The position numbers and the translations under genes are program-made. The notes beneath the pieces were generated by a model that did no database searches, had not been told where the DNA came from, and saw nothing but the letters and a program-made list of their open reading frames with translations. Below, piece after piece: positions 1-9,019 of a DNA stretch of 64,000 nucleotides; position 1 is the first letter of the stretch; the number at the start of each line of letters is the position of its first letter. This DNA comes from an uncultured Flavobacteriales bacterium (lineage in GTDB: Bacteria; Bacteroidota; Bacteroidia; Flavobacteriales_D; Crocinitomicaceae): positions 1-64,000 of the forward strand of contig CAJXMN010000005.1 in NCBI GenBank assembly GCA_913056215.1, given 5' to 3'.

Positions 1-1428
1 CGTACCTTCCTCATCGTATTCGTAGGCCGTGCCTTCTCCCATGTAATTGAATCCTGAATAGCGCAATCCATACATCAATGCCCAACGATTACCGATTTTC
101 TGTTCATTCTGAATGTAAGCTCCTAATTCGAGGCCTCTTCTCTTATCCAGTTCGATTTGATTGAACCCCACATTCTCTCCACTTTCCAAAACACCTGGCT
201 CAAAAGTATGATGAATGGTATTCACTCCAAATTTGATTGTATTATTGCTGTTATAGAAATAAGAGAAATCTTGTTTTACGTTGTAATCGCGAATTGATGA
301 ACGTATTCCGAAACCATCTGCTCCACTACCAATTGAAAACTGATAATCAAATTTACTATAAATCAAAGAGGTGTTAGAAAATAACTTATCCGAATAAACG
401 TGATTCCATCTCAAGGTTCCCGTTTGATTTCCCCAATCGAAACCAAATTGATCGTCCAGCATAAAATCATCACGACCAAAATATCCTGAAATATAGAGAC
501 GATCTTTATCCCCTAAATCAATGTTTGCCTTCGCATTCAAATCGTAGAAATACAGCGTCGTATTGTCAAGGTCTTGATTGGGCGCCAACGGCAAAAATAT
601 ATCTGCGTAACTTCTTCTTCCTGATACAATGAATGAACTCTTATCTTTTATAATGGGACCCTCTAAGGTCAAACGTGAAGAAATTAGTCCAATACCTCCT
701 GAGAGGTTGTAGCGTTTACTATTACCATCGCGCATTTTAACATCCATGACTGAAGAGGCACGACCACCATATTCAGCTGGAATTCCTGACTTGTATAAGG
801 CTACATCTTTTATAGCATCCGAATTAAATATAGAAAAGAATCCCAACAGATGTGAAGCGTTGTAAACAGTAGATTCATCCAATAATATCAAGTTCTGATC
901 TGCACCACCACCACGCACAAAAAAACCGGCGCTACCTTCTCCAGCTCCTTTAACTCCTGGTGTCAATTGAAGGGTTTTCATAACGTCCTGTTCGCCAAAA
1001 AGGATTGGTATCGTCTCGATATCTTTCGGATCCAAACGAGTTACCTCCATCTGAGCCGATGTAATATTATCATTTTCTTTTTTAGAGGTTACGACGACCT
1101 CTTCCATCTCCTGGACTTCGCGAGGTACACCGAGCTCTACATTGATCGTTGTATCCTTTTGTAATTGTACTTGAATCACCTTATTCTCGTATCCCGAACT
1201 CCGGTATATCAAAGTATATTCACCAGGTTGAACTGTTAACGAATAAAAACCGTACGCATTCGTTCGTGCCCCTGTATTTTGGAGTTCTTTGACCACAACT
1301 GAGGCACCAAATAGGTCCTCTCCATTCGAACCATCTTTGATCGTTCCACTGATTGAAACCTCTTGGGCAGTAAAACTAAATGCTATTATTAAGGTGGTGA
1401 TAAAACTAATTATGTGCTTTAAATTCAT
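1..1428 (-). CDS. TonB-dependent receptor, N-terminal 476 residues (cut by window edge)
   Basis: Outer-membrane receptor for TonB-energised uptake of an unknown ligand. The frame is open from an ATG at 1428 to base 1 (476 codons), so the C-terminal barrel is missing only because the window ends. Residues 1-22 form a signal peptide ending FSFTAQ. Residues about 25-105 are a carboxypeptidase-regulatory-like beta-sandwich (VSISGTIKDGSNGE, then GARTNAYGFYSLTVQPGEYTL). A TonB-box-like stretch (EEVVVTSKK) and a plug domain follow (LQLTPGVKGAGEGSAGFFVRGGG, split here only for reading; GIPAEYGGRASSVMDVKMRDG), then beta-strands of the barrel (GRDDFMLDDQFG, NHTFEPG-type strands). This domain order is typical of Bacteroidota receptors without a SusD partner. 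No SusD gene lies beside it, so a polysaccharide substrate is not implied. The substrate cannot be told from the sequence. Confidence 0.93.
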   Translation of the reverse strand, partial: MNLKHIISFITTLIIAFSFTAQEVSISGTIKDGSNGEDLFGASVVVKELQNTGARTNAYGFYSLTVQPGEYTLIYRSSGYENKVIQVQLQKDTTINVELGVPREVQEMEEVVVTSKKENDNITSAQMEVTRLDPKDIETIPILFGEQDVMKTLQLTPGVKGAGEGSAGFFVRGGGADQNLILLDESTVYNASHLLGFFSIFNSDAIKDVALYKSGIPAEYGGRASSVMDVKMRDGNSKRYNLSGGIGLISSRLTLEGPIIKDKSSFIVSGRRSYADIFLPLAPNQDLDNTTLYFYDLNAKANIDLGDKDRLYISGYFGRDDFMLDDQFGFDWGNQTGTLRWNHVYSDKLFSNTSLIYSKFDYQFSIGSGADGFGIRSSIRDYNVKQDFSYFYNSNNTIKFGVNTIHHTFEPGVLESGENVGFNQIELDKRRGLELGAYIQNEQKIGNRWALMYGLRYSGFNYMGEGTAYEYDEEGT

Positions 1429-1480
1429 TGGAAGCTAAAATTTGATCATGTTACAAGTACAATCTTTACATAGGAATGTT

Positions 1481-1488
1481 CAAAAATA
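1481..1488 (-). promoter_or_regulatory. Predicted -7 box of the TonB receptor gene
   Basis: On the minus strand this reads TATTTTTG, an exact match to the Bacteroidota -7 consensus TAnnTTTG, 52 bases upstream of the receptor ATG. A TTG lies about 24 bases further upstream, which is slightly long for a -33 element. Prediction only. Confidence 0.5.
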
Positions 1489-1610
1489 CAGATAACATTC
1501 AGTTTTGATGAACAAAAAACGTATTTTTTATACTAACGGTAATTTGCTTTACGCATGTCTTACAGGCGTTTAGTCCAACGTTTCCTTTCTTTTAAGAACT
1601 TTAACACACT

Positions 1611-1636
1611 AAAACTCAATATTCTCATAAATTGAG
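1611..1636 (-). terminator. Weak hairpin after the his operon
   Basis: On the minus strand CTCAAT and ATTGAG form a 6-bp stem with a 10-base loop, followed by TTTTAGT. It lies about 90 bases past the hisIE stop and is the only terminator-like structure there. The stem is AT-rich and the T-run is short, so termination may be weak. The rest of the 300-base gap 1429-1728 shows nothing else clear. Confidence 0.3.
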
Positions 1637-1728
1637 AGCAACTAAGACGAGAATTGAACCAGACTGACTATATTATAACGTTTCCTTCAGGGTTTCTAAT
1701 GATTTTTACACCAACGTACTTAAAGCAA

Positions 1729-2322
1729 TTAATTTCTTCTGTCTTTTAGCACCTCTAGTACATTATTTATACTGAAGCCTTTAGCGCGCAACAATATGAG
1801 GTAGTGGAATAATAAATCCGCACTTTCATTTAAAAACAGCTCCTCATTATCATCTTTTGATTCGATAACAACTTCTACAGCTTCCTCACCAACCTTTTGT
1901 ACGATCTTATTCATACCCTTTTCAAACAAACTAGAAACATAAGAGGCTTCTGAAGGATTGATCTTTCGATCGTTAATGATTCTTTCAAGTTGTTCGATCA
2001 CTCCAAATTGATTAGAAGCAGTATCCCCCCAGCAAGTAGTTGTTCCTGTGTGACAAGTTGGACCATTTGGACGTGCTTTTACTAAAAGTGTATCATTGTC
2101 GCAATCAACCTCAATGCTATGAAAATCAAGTGTATTACCACTCTCTTCTCCTTTTGTCCAGAGTCGTTGCTTAGAACGCGAATAAAATGTCACAAGTTTT
2201 GTTTTAAGCGTTTCTTCGTAGGCCTTTTCATTCATATACCCAAGCATGAGCACATCCATTGTATCCACATCTTGGATAATTGCGGGAACTAATCCATCTC
2301 CTTTTTCGAAATCTATTTCCAT
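1729..2322 (-). CDS. hisIE: Bifunctional phosphoribosyl-AMP cyclohydrolase / phosphoribosyl-ATP pyrophosphatase
   Basis: Carries out steps 2 and 3 of histidine synthesis, turning phosphoribosyl-ATP into ProFAR. Residues 1-105 are the HisI cyclohydrolase, with the metal-binding motif region DCDNDTLLVKARPNG followed by CHTGTTTCW, which supplies the conserved zinc cysteines. Residues about 108-197 are the all-helical HisE pyrophosphatase (KVGEEAVEVVIESK, ESADLLFHYLILL), with the acidic Mg-binding residues. The length of 197 fits the fused HisIE of enterobacteria and Bacteroidota. The ATG is 1 base from the hisF stop, so it is translated as the last gene of the his operon. The E-domain-first step precedes the I-domain step in the pathway although I comes first in the protein. 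Confidence 0.97.
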   Translation of the reverse strand: MEIDFEKGDGLVPAIIQDVDTMDVLMLGYMNEKAYEETLKTKLVTFYSRSKQRLWTKGEESGNTLDFHSIEVDCDNDTLLVKARPNGPTCHTGTTTCWGDTASNQFGVIEQLERIINDRKINPSEASYVSSLFEKGMNKIVQKVGEEAVEVVIESKDDNEELFLNESADLLFHYLILLRAKGFSINNVLEVLKDRRN

Positions 2323-2323
2323 A

Positions 2324-3082
2324 TCAAACGGTTCTTACGGGTATATTTTCTTGTGCTAATTTATGTTTTAATTCTGGAATTTCAATTGTCTGAAAGTGAA
2401 AAACACTGGCAGCCAGTGCCGCTGAAATCTCTGTTTGTTGAAAGAGATCAGAAAAATGCTCTTCTTTTCCCGCTCCTCCAGAGGCAATGACAGGTATAGA
2501 TACTAGTTCATCTACTTTCTGAAGTGCTTCCAGTGCAAATCCACCTTTAGTTCCATCATGATCCATAGAAGTGAAAAGGATTTCCCCTGCTCCGAGTTGT
2601 TCTGCTTTTTTCACCCAATCAAATAAATCAATGTCTGTTCTTTCACGTCCTCCTACTAAATGAACTTTCCAACCATCCTCAGTGTTTTTTGCATCCACAG
2701 AAAGCACTACACATTGATTCCCAAATTTATCTGCTAGTTCAGTGAGCAGTTCGGGTCGCTTTACTGCCGCTGAATTAACAGCAATCTTATCCGCTCCGGC
2801 ATGCAACAGAACATCTGCATCTTCAACACTTCGCACTCCGCCTCCAACCGTGAAGGGAATGCTCACATTTCGCGCAATGCGTTCTACAAGTTTTGCAAGT
2901 GTCTTTCGCTTTTCATGTGTAGCTGTAATATCTAAAAACACCAGTTCATCAGCACCGATATCAGAATATTTTTTAGCTAATTCTATCGGGTCACCAGCAT
3001 CCTGAAGATCAACAAAGTTTACTCCTTTCACAGTTCTTCCATCCTTAATATCTAAACACGGTATAATTCGTTTACGTAACAT
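2324..3082 (-). CDS. hisF: Imidazole glycerol phosphate synthase, cyclase subunit
   Basis: Uses ammonia delivered by HisH to convert PRFAR into imidazole glycerol phosphate and AICAR. The 252-residue protein is a (beta/alpha)8 barrel. The start [20 protein letters not shown] carries the first catalytic Asp (CLDI, D11). [10 protein letters not shown] and VIASGGAGK are the two phosphate-binding loops, and DHDGTKGG contains the second catalytic Asp region. It abuts hisA directly (the hisA stop ends at 3083 and the hisF ATG starts at 3082). HisF and HisA are related half-barrel duplicates and lie side by side here. Confidence 0.98.
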   Translation of the reverse strand: MLRKRIIPCLDIKDGRTVKGVNFVDLQDAGDPIELAKKYSDIGADELVFLDITATHEKRKTLAKLVERIARNVSIPFTVGGGVRSVEDADVLLHAGADKIAVNSAAVKRPELLTELADKFGNQCVVLSVDAKNTEDGWKVHLVGGRERTDIDLFDWVKKAEQLGAGEILFTSMDHDGTKGGFALEALQKVDELVSIPVIASGGAGKEEHFSDLFQQTEISAALAASVFHFQTIEIPELKHKLAQENIPVRTV

Positions 3083-3817
3083 CTATTTATAGAAATTTGC
3101 AATATCGATTAAACTGATCTGTCCTTCATAGATTGCTTTGCCTACAATTGCTCCGAATAAGCCTTTACCTTGTAATTCAATCACCTCTTCCATCGAAGAG
3201 ACTCCGCCACTGGCGATAAGTTGAAGATCAGGAAACTCTTCCAAAATAGCTGAGTAAAGTTCGATGGAAGAACCTGACATCATACCATCTTTGGAAATAT
3301 CGGTACAAATGGAAGTAGAAACTCCTCGTTCCGTAAATTTTTCCAAAAACTCAAAAAGCTCCAGACCGCTATCCTCTTTCCAGCCATTGATGGCAATCTT
3401 TCGGTCACGCACGTCAGCTCCAAGGATGATCTTTTCAGGTCCGAAATCCTGTATCCAACGATAGACAGTTTCAGGATTTTTCACCGCAATACTTCCTGCC
3501 GTCACATGATTCGCTCCAGATTCCAATACCTTTTTTATATCCTCATCTGATTTCACCCCGCCTCCAAAGTCAATCTTAAGATTAGTTTGTCCCGCAATCT
3601 TTTCCAAAACTGCATAATTAATCACCTTGGCTGATTTCGCTCCATCAAGATCTACCAAGTGTAAATGCTCTATTCCATGATCTTCAAACGATTTAGCAAC
3701 TTCCAACGGATTTTCGTTGTATACTTTCTTCTGATTATAGTCACCTTGAGATAAGCGTACACATTTTCCTTCAATGATATCAATGGCCGGGATAATTTTA
3801 ATCGTTGAATTGCTCAT
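3083..3817 (-). CDS. hisA: ProFAR isomerase (HisA)
   Basis: Isomerises ProFAR to PRFAR, step 4 of histidine synthesis. The protein has 244 residues and is a (beta/alpha)8 barrel. [20 protein letters not shown] places the catalytic Asp in the first strand (AIDI). [11 protein letters not shown] is a phosphate-binding loop, [12 protein letters not shown] holds the second catalytic Asp, and LIASGGVSS is the second phosphate loop. The ATG lies 1 base from the hisH stop. No TrpF-like dual-function signature was looked for. Confidence 0.98.
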   Translation of the reverse strand: MSNSTIKIIPAIDIIEGKCVRLSQGDYNQKKVYNENPLEVAKSFEDHGIEHLHLVDLDGAKSAKVINYAVLEKIAGQTNLKIDFGGGVKSDEDIKKVLESGANHVTAGSIAVKNPETVYRWIQDFGPEKIILGADVRDRKIAINGWKEDSGLELFEFLEKFTERGVSTSICTDISKDGMMSGSSIELYSAILEEFPDLQLIASGGVSSMEEVIELQGKGLFGAIVGKAIYEGQISLIDIANFYK

Positions 3818-3818
3818 T

Positions 3819-4394
3819 TTATTGATTTAAAAAGTTTAAGATGATCTCCTCTCCTACCTTACCACTCTTTTCCGGATGAAATTGACACCCGAAGAAGTTA
3901 TCTTTTGCCAAAGAAGCAGAGAACTTTATTCCATATTCACATGAGGCGATCGTTTCCTGATTAATCGGAACGTAGTAACTGTGCACAAAATAGGTTTGTC
4001 CTGTTACTCCCTTCATAATCGATGAACAATCAAGCACATCATTCCATCCCATATGCGGAACTTTCAACTGATCATCAAATTTCTTTACATCCATATCGAA
4101 AATCCCAAGTCCATTAACGTCTCCCTCTTCTGAAAATCGACACATTAACTGCATCCCTAAGCAAACACCAAGAACAGGTTGTTTAAGATTTCTAATCACC
4201 TCCGAGAGTCCTTTCGCCTCAATGGTTTCCATGGCTGCTTTCGCATGTCCCACTCCTGGGAAAACAACATAATCTGCAGTCTTGATCGTTTTAGGGTCAT
4301 CCGTTAAAACGGGGTTATATCCTAAGCGCTGAAAGGCAAAATTTACCGATTTGACATTCCCTGCACCATAATCAATAATGACAATATTCTTCAT
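3819..4394 (-). CDS. hisH: Imidazole glycerol phosphate synthase, glutaminase subunit
   Basis: Class I glutamine amidotransferase that hydrolyses glutamine and channels ammonia to HisF. The protein has 191 residues. GVCLGMQLM contains the nucleophilic Cys, and CQFHPEKSG supplies the His and Glu of the triad. [12 protein letters not shown] and VFPGVGH are the conserved N-terminal and oxyanion-strand motifs. It sits 11 bases after the hisB stop and directly before hisA, so the HisH-HisF pair is split by hisA, the usual Bacteroidota order. Confidence 0.98.
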   Translation of the reverse strand: MKNIVIIDYGAGNVKSVNFAFQRLGYNPVLTDDPKTIKTADYVVFPGVGHAKAAMETIEAKGLSEVIRNLKQPVLGVCLGMQLMCRFSEEGDVNGLGIFDMDVKKFDDQLKVPHMGWNDVLDCSSIMKGVTGQTYFVHSYYVPINQETIASCEYGIKFSASLAKDNFFGCQFHPEKSGKVGEEIILNFLNQ

Positions 4395-4405
4395 CTTCAG
4401 CTCTT

Positions 4406-5542
4406 TTATAGCACTCCTTTTGTACTTGGCAAGAACGCTTCGTTGACGTCTCTTTTCTTGGCCATTTTGATCGCTTTTGCAAAGGCTTTAAAAATACTTT
4501 CGATCTTGTGGTGCTCATTCTCTCCCTTCGCTTTGATGTAAAGGTTTGCCAGAGCAGCATCTGAAAAGCTTTTGAAGAAATGCATAAACATTTCTGTTGG
4601 CATATCTCCTACCATCTCACGATTGAACTTTGCTTTCCACACAAGCCAGTTTCTACCTCCAAAATCAAGTCCTACTTTTGCATTACAATCGTCCATCGGT
4701 AAAAAGAATCCATAACGCTCCACACCGATTTTGTTTCCCAATGCGTTTCTAAAGCATTCTCCCAGTACAATCGCCGTATCTTCAATGGTATGATGTTCAT
4801 CTACTTCTAGATCACCTTTCACCTGAATGGAAAGATCTAATGCTCCGTGTCGTGCAATTTGCTCCAACATGTGATCAAAGAACTTCAATCCTGTTGAGAT
4901 TTCAGCTTTACCCGATCCATCTAGATCCAAAGAAATATCAATATCCGTTTCTTTTGTGGTTCGTTTTACTTTCTCTGTTCGCTGTCCCAATCGCAAATAG
5001 GTATAGATTTCCTTCCAGTCACGTGTTTCAAGGACAACAGATTTCAATATCTCTTCTTGATGAGTTGAGACCTCTCCTGTTCCAGGATCATTTGGATTTT
5101 TCATGTAGATCCCTTTCGCCCCTATATTTTTAGCGAGCTCCATATCCGTCAGGCGATCACCTATCACATAAGAGTTTTGTAGATCATAGTCTCCTTCCAT
5201 ATACTTCGTCAACAAACCTGTTCGCGGCTTTCTTGTTGGTGCATTATCCTCCGGAAAGGAACGGTCAATACATTGTTCTGCAAAGACGACACCCTCTTTC
5301 TCTAACGTTTGAATCAATAAGTTATGTGGACCTTCAAAAGTCTTATAAGGATAAGCATCCGTTCCTAAGCCATCTTGATTGGTAACCATGACCAATTCAA
5401 AATCTAACTCATTGGCTATTCTTGCCAAATTGCTGATCATTCCAGGATAAAAAGCGAACTTTTCAAATGAATCCACCTGATAATCTACAGGTGGCTCTTC
5501 CAACAAAACCCCGTCTCTGTCTATGAATAATACTTTCTTCAT
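4406..5542 (-). CDS. hisB: Bifunctional histidinol-phosphatase / imidazoleglycerol-phosphate dehydratase
   Basis: Fused enzyme for two non-adjacent steps of the pathway: dehydration of imidazole glycerol phosphate and dephosphorylation of histidinol phosphate. Residues 1-165 are the HAD-type phosphatase, with [12 protein letters not shown] giving the Asp nucleophile pair and [14 protein letters not shown] the later acidic residues. Residues about 185-378 are the dehydratase, with metal-binding [11 protein letters not shown] and [15 protein letters not shown], and a conserved STKGVL end. The 378 residues match the two-domain E. coli type. The gene is 2 bases after hisC. A 62-residue frame inside it on the same strand is a shadow. 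Confidence 0.98.
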   Translation of the reverse strand: MKKVLFIDRDGVLLEEPPVDYQVDSFEKFAFYPGMISNLARIANELDFELVMVTNQDGLGTDAYPYKTFEGPHNLLIQTLEKEGVVFAEQCIDRSFPEDNAPTRKPRTGLLTKYMEGDYDLQNSYVIGDRLTDMELAKNIGAKGIYMKNPNDPGTGEVSTHQEEILKSVVLETRDWKEIYTYLRLGQRTEKVKRTTKETDIDISLDLDGSGKAEISTGLKFFDHMLEQIARHGALDLSIQVKGDLEVDEHHTIEDTAIVLGECFRNALGNKIGVERYGFFLPMDDCNAKVGLDFGGRNWLVWKAKFNREMVGDMPTEMFMHFFKSFSDAALANLYIKAKGENEHHKIESIFKAFAKAIKMAKKRDVNEAFLPSTKGVL

Positions 5543-5544
5543 TG

Positions 5545-6585
5545 TTAAATATTAATGGTGTCAAACACCTCCATAAATCGATTATTTTCCTCTTTGGTTC
5601 CTACTGATAGTCGCAAGCAGTTCTCACATCCAAAAGCACTTGTTCTATTGCGTACGATCACTCCTTTTTCTACCAAACGATCGTAATATTTGTTTGCATC
5701 ACTCACCTTGAAAAGTACAAAGTTAGCATCTGTGGGGTAAACTCGAATCACAGCGTCTTGATGTTCAAGGAAATTGATGAGTCGCGATCGTTCGAGTTTT
5801 AACTGCGTAATCTCGGATGCGACCTCTTCAATTCTTCCTAAACGATTCAACGCCATTTCCTGAGAAATACCATTGACATTATAAGGCGGTTTGATCCGAT
5901 TGAGAATATTGATGATCTCTTCATGCGCTATCCCAACACCTACTCTAATACCTGCCATTCCAAATGCTTTTGAGAAGGTTTGGCTGACCATCAAGTTTTG
6001 ATAATTCGTTAATTCATCTAACATCGATGCTTTATCTGCAAAATCGATATAGGCTTCATCTACCAATACTAAACCATTGAATTTTTCCAGGATTTCTTTA
6101 ATACTATCCTTGTTTAACAAATTACCTGTTGGATTATTAGGAGAGCAGAGAATAATCATTTTCGCTCCTTCTGACGCAGCAAGGATCGCATCAACGTCAA
6201 GGTCGAAATTGTGATCTAACGCGACCTCAGACAATTTCACATCGTTCATATTCGCAAGAACTTTGTACATGCCATAAGAAGGTTTGATCGTCACAACGAA
6301 ATCCTTTCCAGGCTCACAAAAAGCGCGGAAAACAAGATCTAAGATTTCATCCGATCCATTTCCGATGATCAACTGATCTTTTCGAACCCCTCTAAGGTCA
6401 GCAAACTTACTTTTTAATTCACGTTGCTGCGGATCAGGATAACGATTTACTTTAGAAGGAAAAGGATTCTCATTGGCATCTAAGAATACGCCTTCAGCCC
6501 CGGTAAATTCATCTCTGGCAGAGGAGTAAGGAGTCAGCCTCCTTACATTGTCACGTGTTAAGGCTTCGATATTAATTGCTTTCAT
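5545..6585 (-). CDS. hisC: Histidinol-phosphate aminotransferase
   Basis: PLP-dependent class I/II aminotransferase converting imidazole acetol phosphate and glutamate into histidinol phosphate. The protein has 346 residues. [10 protein letters not shown] is the conserved N-terminal substrate loop. CSPNNPTGN and VDEAYIDFA are the PLP-ring and Asp-Tyr motifs. [16 protein letters not shown] carries the Schiff-base Lys, and the substrate-carboxylate Arg region is NCLRLSVG near the C-terminus. It starts 1 base after the hisD stop. Confidence 0.97.
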   Translation of the reverse strand: MKAINIEALTRDNVRRLTPYSSARDEFTGAEGVFLDANENPFPSKVNRYPDPQQRELKSKFADLRGVRKDQLIIGNGSDEILDLVFRAFCEPGKDFVVTIKPSYGMYKVLANMNDVKLSEVALDHNFDLDVDAILAASEGAKMIILCSPNNPTGNLLNKDSIKEILEKFNGLVLVDEAYIDFADKASMLDELTNYQNLMVSQTFSKAFGMAGIRVGVGIAHEEIINILNRIKPPYNVNGISQEMALNRLGRIEEVASEITQLKLERSRLINFLEHQDAVIRVYPTDANFVLFKVSDANKYYDRLVEKGVIVRNRTSAFGCENCLRLSVGTKEENNRFMEVFDTINI

Positions 6586-6586
6586 C

Positions 6587-7864
6587 TTAGATTGCTTTTA
6601 ATCGTAAGGTTACTGCATTCTTGTGCGCTGTCAACTCCTCGGCAGCGGCCATTTCTTCAACAACAGGACCTAACTTTGTCAATCCTTCTTTCGTCGCTTT
6701 CTGGAAGGTGATCTTTTTCACAAAACTATCCAGCGATACACCGCTGTGCATTTTGGCAAATCCGTTCGTCGGTAACGTATGATTGGTACCACTGGCATAA
6801 TCACCTAAACTTTCAGGGGTATAATCGCCAATAAAAACAGATCCAGCATTCCGAATTCCATTGATCAATTTTTGATTTTCACGGGTACTTAGAATTAAAT
6901 GCTCCGGTGCATATTCATTGATCACGTCTATAAATTGATCACTTTCGACACGAATGAGTTTAGCATATTTAAGAGACGCTGCCGCTAGATCCGCTCGAGA
7001 AAGCTCTTTTAACTGAGCGTTGATCTCTGTTTCCACACCGTCGATTAATTCTTCACTATCAGAAAGCAACACTACCTGACTATCGGCACCATGTTCCGCT
7101 TGAGATAAAAGATCTGCAGCTATAAATGCGGGATTTGCCGCATCATCTGCAACGACCATTACTTCTGATGGACCAGCAGGCATATCTATTGCAACTCCGT
7201 TCTGCTGAGCGAATTGTTTAGCCGCTGTTACAAATTGATTCCCTGGACCAAATATCTTATAGACGCTTGGAATTGATTCAGTACCATAAGTCAAACCTGC
7301 GATCGCTTGAATTCCACCAACTTTAAATATCTTATCAATTCCGATCAAATCGGCAGCGTATAGAATTGCCGGGTATATTTCTCCTTCACTGTTTGAAGGC
7401 GTACAAAGCACAACCTCTTTGCATTCAGCAATTTTTGCAGGAACACCTAACATCAATACGGTAGAAAATAAAGGAGCTGTTCCTCCTGGAATATAGAGTC
7501 CAACTTTATCTATCCCAATTGACTTCCTCCAACATGTGATTCCTGGAAAGGTCTCTACTTCTTTTACAGGTTCTTGTTGCGATTCGTGAAAAGCTCTAAT
7601 GTTTTCTGCAGCGCGCATGATAGCACTTTTTAACTTATGTGACACCTGTCTTTTGGCCTCGTCAATTTCTTTCTTTGTTACACGCAGTTCAATCAGCTCA
7701 ACCTGATCGAACTGCCTGGCATATTTCATAATTGCTGCGTCACCATTCAACTTGACATCGGCGAATAGATCAGAAACTGTTTTTGTCAAATCTCTTTGAT
7801 CGAGCGCAGGACGTTGCAGTGCTTTATTTAGCTCCTCTATGTTCGGATCAATAATTTTATTCAT
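6587..7864 (-). CDS. hisD: Histidinol dehydrogenase
   Basis: Zinc enzyme that oxidises histidinol to histidine with two NAD+, the last step of the pathway. The protein has 425 residues, the usual length. Visible motifs are IGLYIPGG-type dinucleotide-loop sequence (VGLYIPGGTAPLFSTVLMLG), IFGPGNQFVTAAKQ, DMPAGPSEVMVVAD, LLSQAEHGADSQV with zinc-binding Gln/His, and EYAPEHLIL and GTNHTLPT towards the C-terminus. There is a 56-base gap to hisG upstream without clear structure. Its downstream neighbour hisC follows after 1 base. Confidence 0.98.
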   Translation of the reverse strand: MNKIIDPNIEELNKALQRPALDQRDLTKTVSDLFADVKLNGDAAIMKYARQFDQVELIELRVTKKEIDEAKRQVSHKLKSAIMRAAENIRAFHESQQEPVKEVETFPGITCWRKSIGIDKVGLYIPGGTAPLFSTVLMLGVPAKIAECKEVVLCTPSNSEGEIYPAILYAADLIGIDKIFKVGGIQAIAGLTYGTESIPSVYKIFGPGNQFVTAAKQFAQQNGVAIDMPAGPSEVMVVADDAANPAFIAADLLSQAEHGADSQVVLLSDSEELIDGVETEINAQLKELSRADLAAASLKYAKLIRVESDQFIDVINEYAPEHLILSTRENQKLINGIRNAGSVFIGDYTPESLGDYASGTNHTLPTNGFAKMHSGVSLDSFVKKITFQKATKEGLTKLGPVVEEMAAAEELTAHKNAVTLRLKAI

Positions 7865-7920
7865 AACTCTAAAATCTAAATTTCAAACTTTCACTCTGAG
7901 CTAGACGAAGTGCTAAATTA

Positions 7921-8781
7921 TTATTTAACCATCTTTTCAATCGGCACGATCAAGATCCCTTCTGCACCAGCATCTTTGAGCGCATCAATATTCTCCCAAA
8001 ACTTATCTTCGTTGATCACTGAATGAATAGAGATCCAGCCTTTTTGAGCCAGAGGGATCACCGTAGGACTCTTAATCCCGGGTAAGATATCTGTAATTTC
8101 ATCCAGTTGAGATTCTGGAGCGTTCAGTAGCACATATTTACTGTTCTTTGCAGAAAGTACACTTTGAATGCGGAAGATCAACTTGTCCAGCACTGCTCTT
8201 TTGTCATCAGAAAGATTTGAATTGCTGATCAAGACCGCCTGTGACCTCAACATCACTTCCACCTCTCGAAGTCCATTCATGAAAAGGGTATTTCCGGTAC
8301 TCACAATATCACAAATACCGTCTGCCAGACCAATTGTTGGAGCGATCTCAACAGAACCCGAAATGGTGTGAATCTCTGCATCAATATTTTGTTCCACCAA
8401 ATACTTTTTCAATGTCACTGGATAAGAAGTGGCAATCTTTTTCCCCTCAAAATCCATGACCGACTGTATATCTGAATTCTTAGGAGCTGCCAAAGAGACC
8501 TTGCACTTAGAGAACCCAAGTTCCATTTCCGTTCTTACTTTCGGTTCTTGCTCAATCAATATATTTTCTCCGATAATGGCAATATCTGCCACCCCATCTT
8601 CAACGTATTGGGGAATATCGCTATTTCTAAGGAACAGCAGATCGAGCGGAAAATTATCCACAGAAGCTTTCAATTGGCCTTGAGCTTTGGGAACTTTTAT
8701 TCCACATTCTTTCAAGATCTCCAGCGAACCATCAAGTAATCTTCCAGATTTTTGTACGGCAATTTTAATTCTTTCCATCAT
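7921..8781 (-). CDS. hisG: ATP phosphoribosyltransferase, long form
   Basis: Commits ATP and PRPP to histidine synthesis and is normally feedback-inhibited by histidine. The chosen start is the first ATG at 8781 (tandem ATG ATG, giving MMERIKIAVQKSGRL); a TTG three codons earlier is less likely. At 286 residues this is the long form. The catalytic part ends near residue 210 and includes DGICDIVSTGNTLFMNG, the PRPP-binding loop. The last 75 residues (LPGIKSPTVIPL, WISIHSVINEDKFW, GAEGILIVPIEKM) are the regulatory ACT-like domain, so no HisZ subunit is needed. It is the first structural gene of the operon, 35 bases past the attenuator terminator, so it is subject to the leader control. Confidence 0.97.
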   Translation of the reverse strand: MMERIKIAVQKSGRLLDGSLEILKECGIKVPKAQGQLKASVDNFPLDLLFLRNSDIPQYVEDGVADIAIIGENILIEQEPKVRTEMELGFSKCKVSLAAPKNSDIQSVMDFEGKKIATSYPVTLKKYLVEQNIDAEIHTISGSVEIAPTIGLADGICDIVSTGNTLFMNGLREVEVMLRSQAVLISNSNLSDDKRAVLDKLIFRIQSVLSAKNSKYVLLNAPESQLDEITDILPGIKSPTVIPLAQKGWISIHSVINEDKFWENIDALKDAGAEGILIVPIEKMVK

Positions 8782-8815
8782 AGTTATCAATTAGTGCCTG
8801 CATTCGAACGAAAAC

Positions 8816-8847
8816 AAAAAACCCGCTCGAATCAACAAGCGGGTTTT
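8816..8847 (-). terminator. his attenuator: intrinsic terminator
   Basis: Read on the minus strand, AAAACCCGCT (8847-8838) and AGCGGGTTTT (8827-8818) form a perfect 10-bp stem with a 10-base loop, running into TTTTTTG. This is a classic intrinsic terminator placed between the leader peptide and hisG. Its 5' arm overlaps the segment used by the alternative antiterminator, which makes it conditional. Confidence 0.9.
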
Positions 8848-8888
8848 AAAATATGTTTTATTATTCACATACAAAATCACCTCGCCTG
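8836..8888 (-). promoter_or_regulatory. his attenuator: alternative antiterminator pairing
   Basis: On the minus strand CAGGCGAGGT (8888-8879) can pair with ACCCGCTTG (8844-8836): nine pairs including one G-U, with one bulged A. This uses the terminator's 5' arm, so the two structures exclude each other. The antiterminator arm lies over the end of the leader peptide and its stop codon. A ribosome stalled at the His codons would leave it free (read-through), while a ribosome reaching the stop would cover it (termination). A further ATCAC/GTGAT pairing of the His-codon segment could act as the protector stem. Pairing was found by hand, without energy calculation. Confidence 0.75.
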
Positions 8889-8930
8889 ACGCGATGAAAT
8901 GTGATGATGATGTGTTTTGTTCAAATTCAT
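8877..8930 (-). CDS. hisL: Histidine operon leader peptide (17 residues, four consecutive His)
   Basis: Encodes MNLNKTHHHHISSRQAR, then TGA. The codons CAT CAT CAT CAC are consecutive, seven codons after the ATG. The peptide lies 96 bases upstream of hisG, between a promoter box and a terminator hairpin. Four consecutive His codons in 17 are not expected by chance, and they are placed where a sensor of charged tRNA-His must be. The role is translation-coupled attenuation, as in the enterobacterial his leader (which has seven His), not a working protein. A longer frame overlapping this place in another reading frame (8791-8988) is a shadow. Confidence 0.85.
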   Translation of the reverse strand: MNLNKTHHHHISSRQAR

Positions 8931-8935
8931 GGTGA

Positions 8936-8966
8936 CAAATATAATCAAAGAATATAAACAAAAATA
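8936..8966 (-). promoter_or_regulatory. Predicted his operon promoter (two candidate -7 boxes)
   Basis: On the minus strand TATTTTTG (8966-8959) and TATATTTG (8943-8936) both match TAnnTTTG. Use of the first gives a 5' leader of about 20 bases before the leader-peptide ATG at 8930. The second lies only 5 bases before that ATG and would give a nearly leaderless transcript. A TTTG lies 15 bases upstream of the second box. Which is used cannot be decided by reading. Confidence 0.55.
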
Positions 8967-9019
8967 GTCGGTTGACGTGAAAATACATTTTAGCTTTTTA
9001 TTGTCGTATAATAAACAAC

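Noticed and set aside
8791-8988. A 65-codon minus-strand frame upstream of hisG
   Set aside because: It is in a different frame from the His-rich leader peptide, runs through the attenuator hairpins and has no coding signs.
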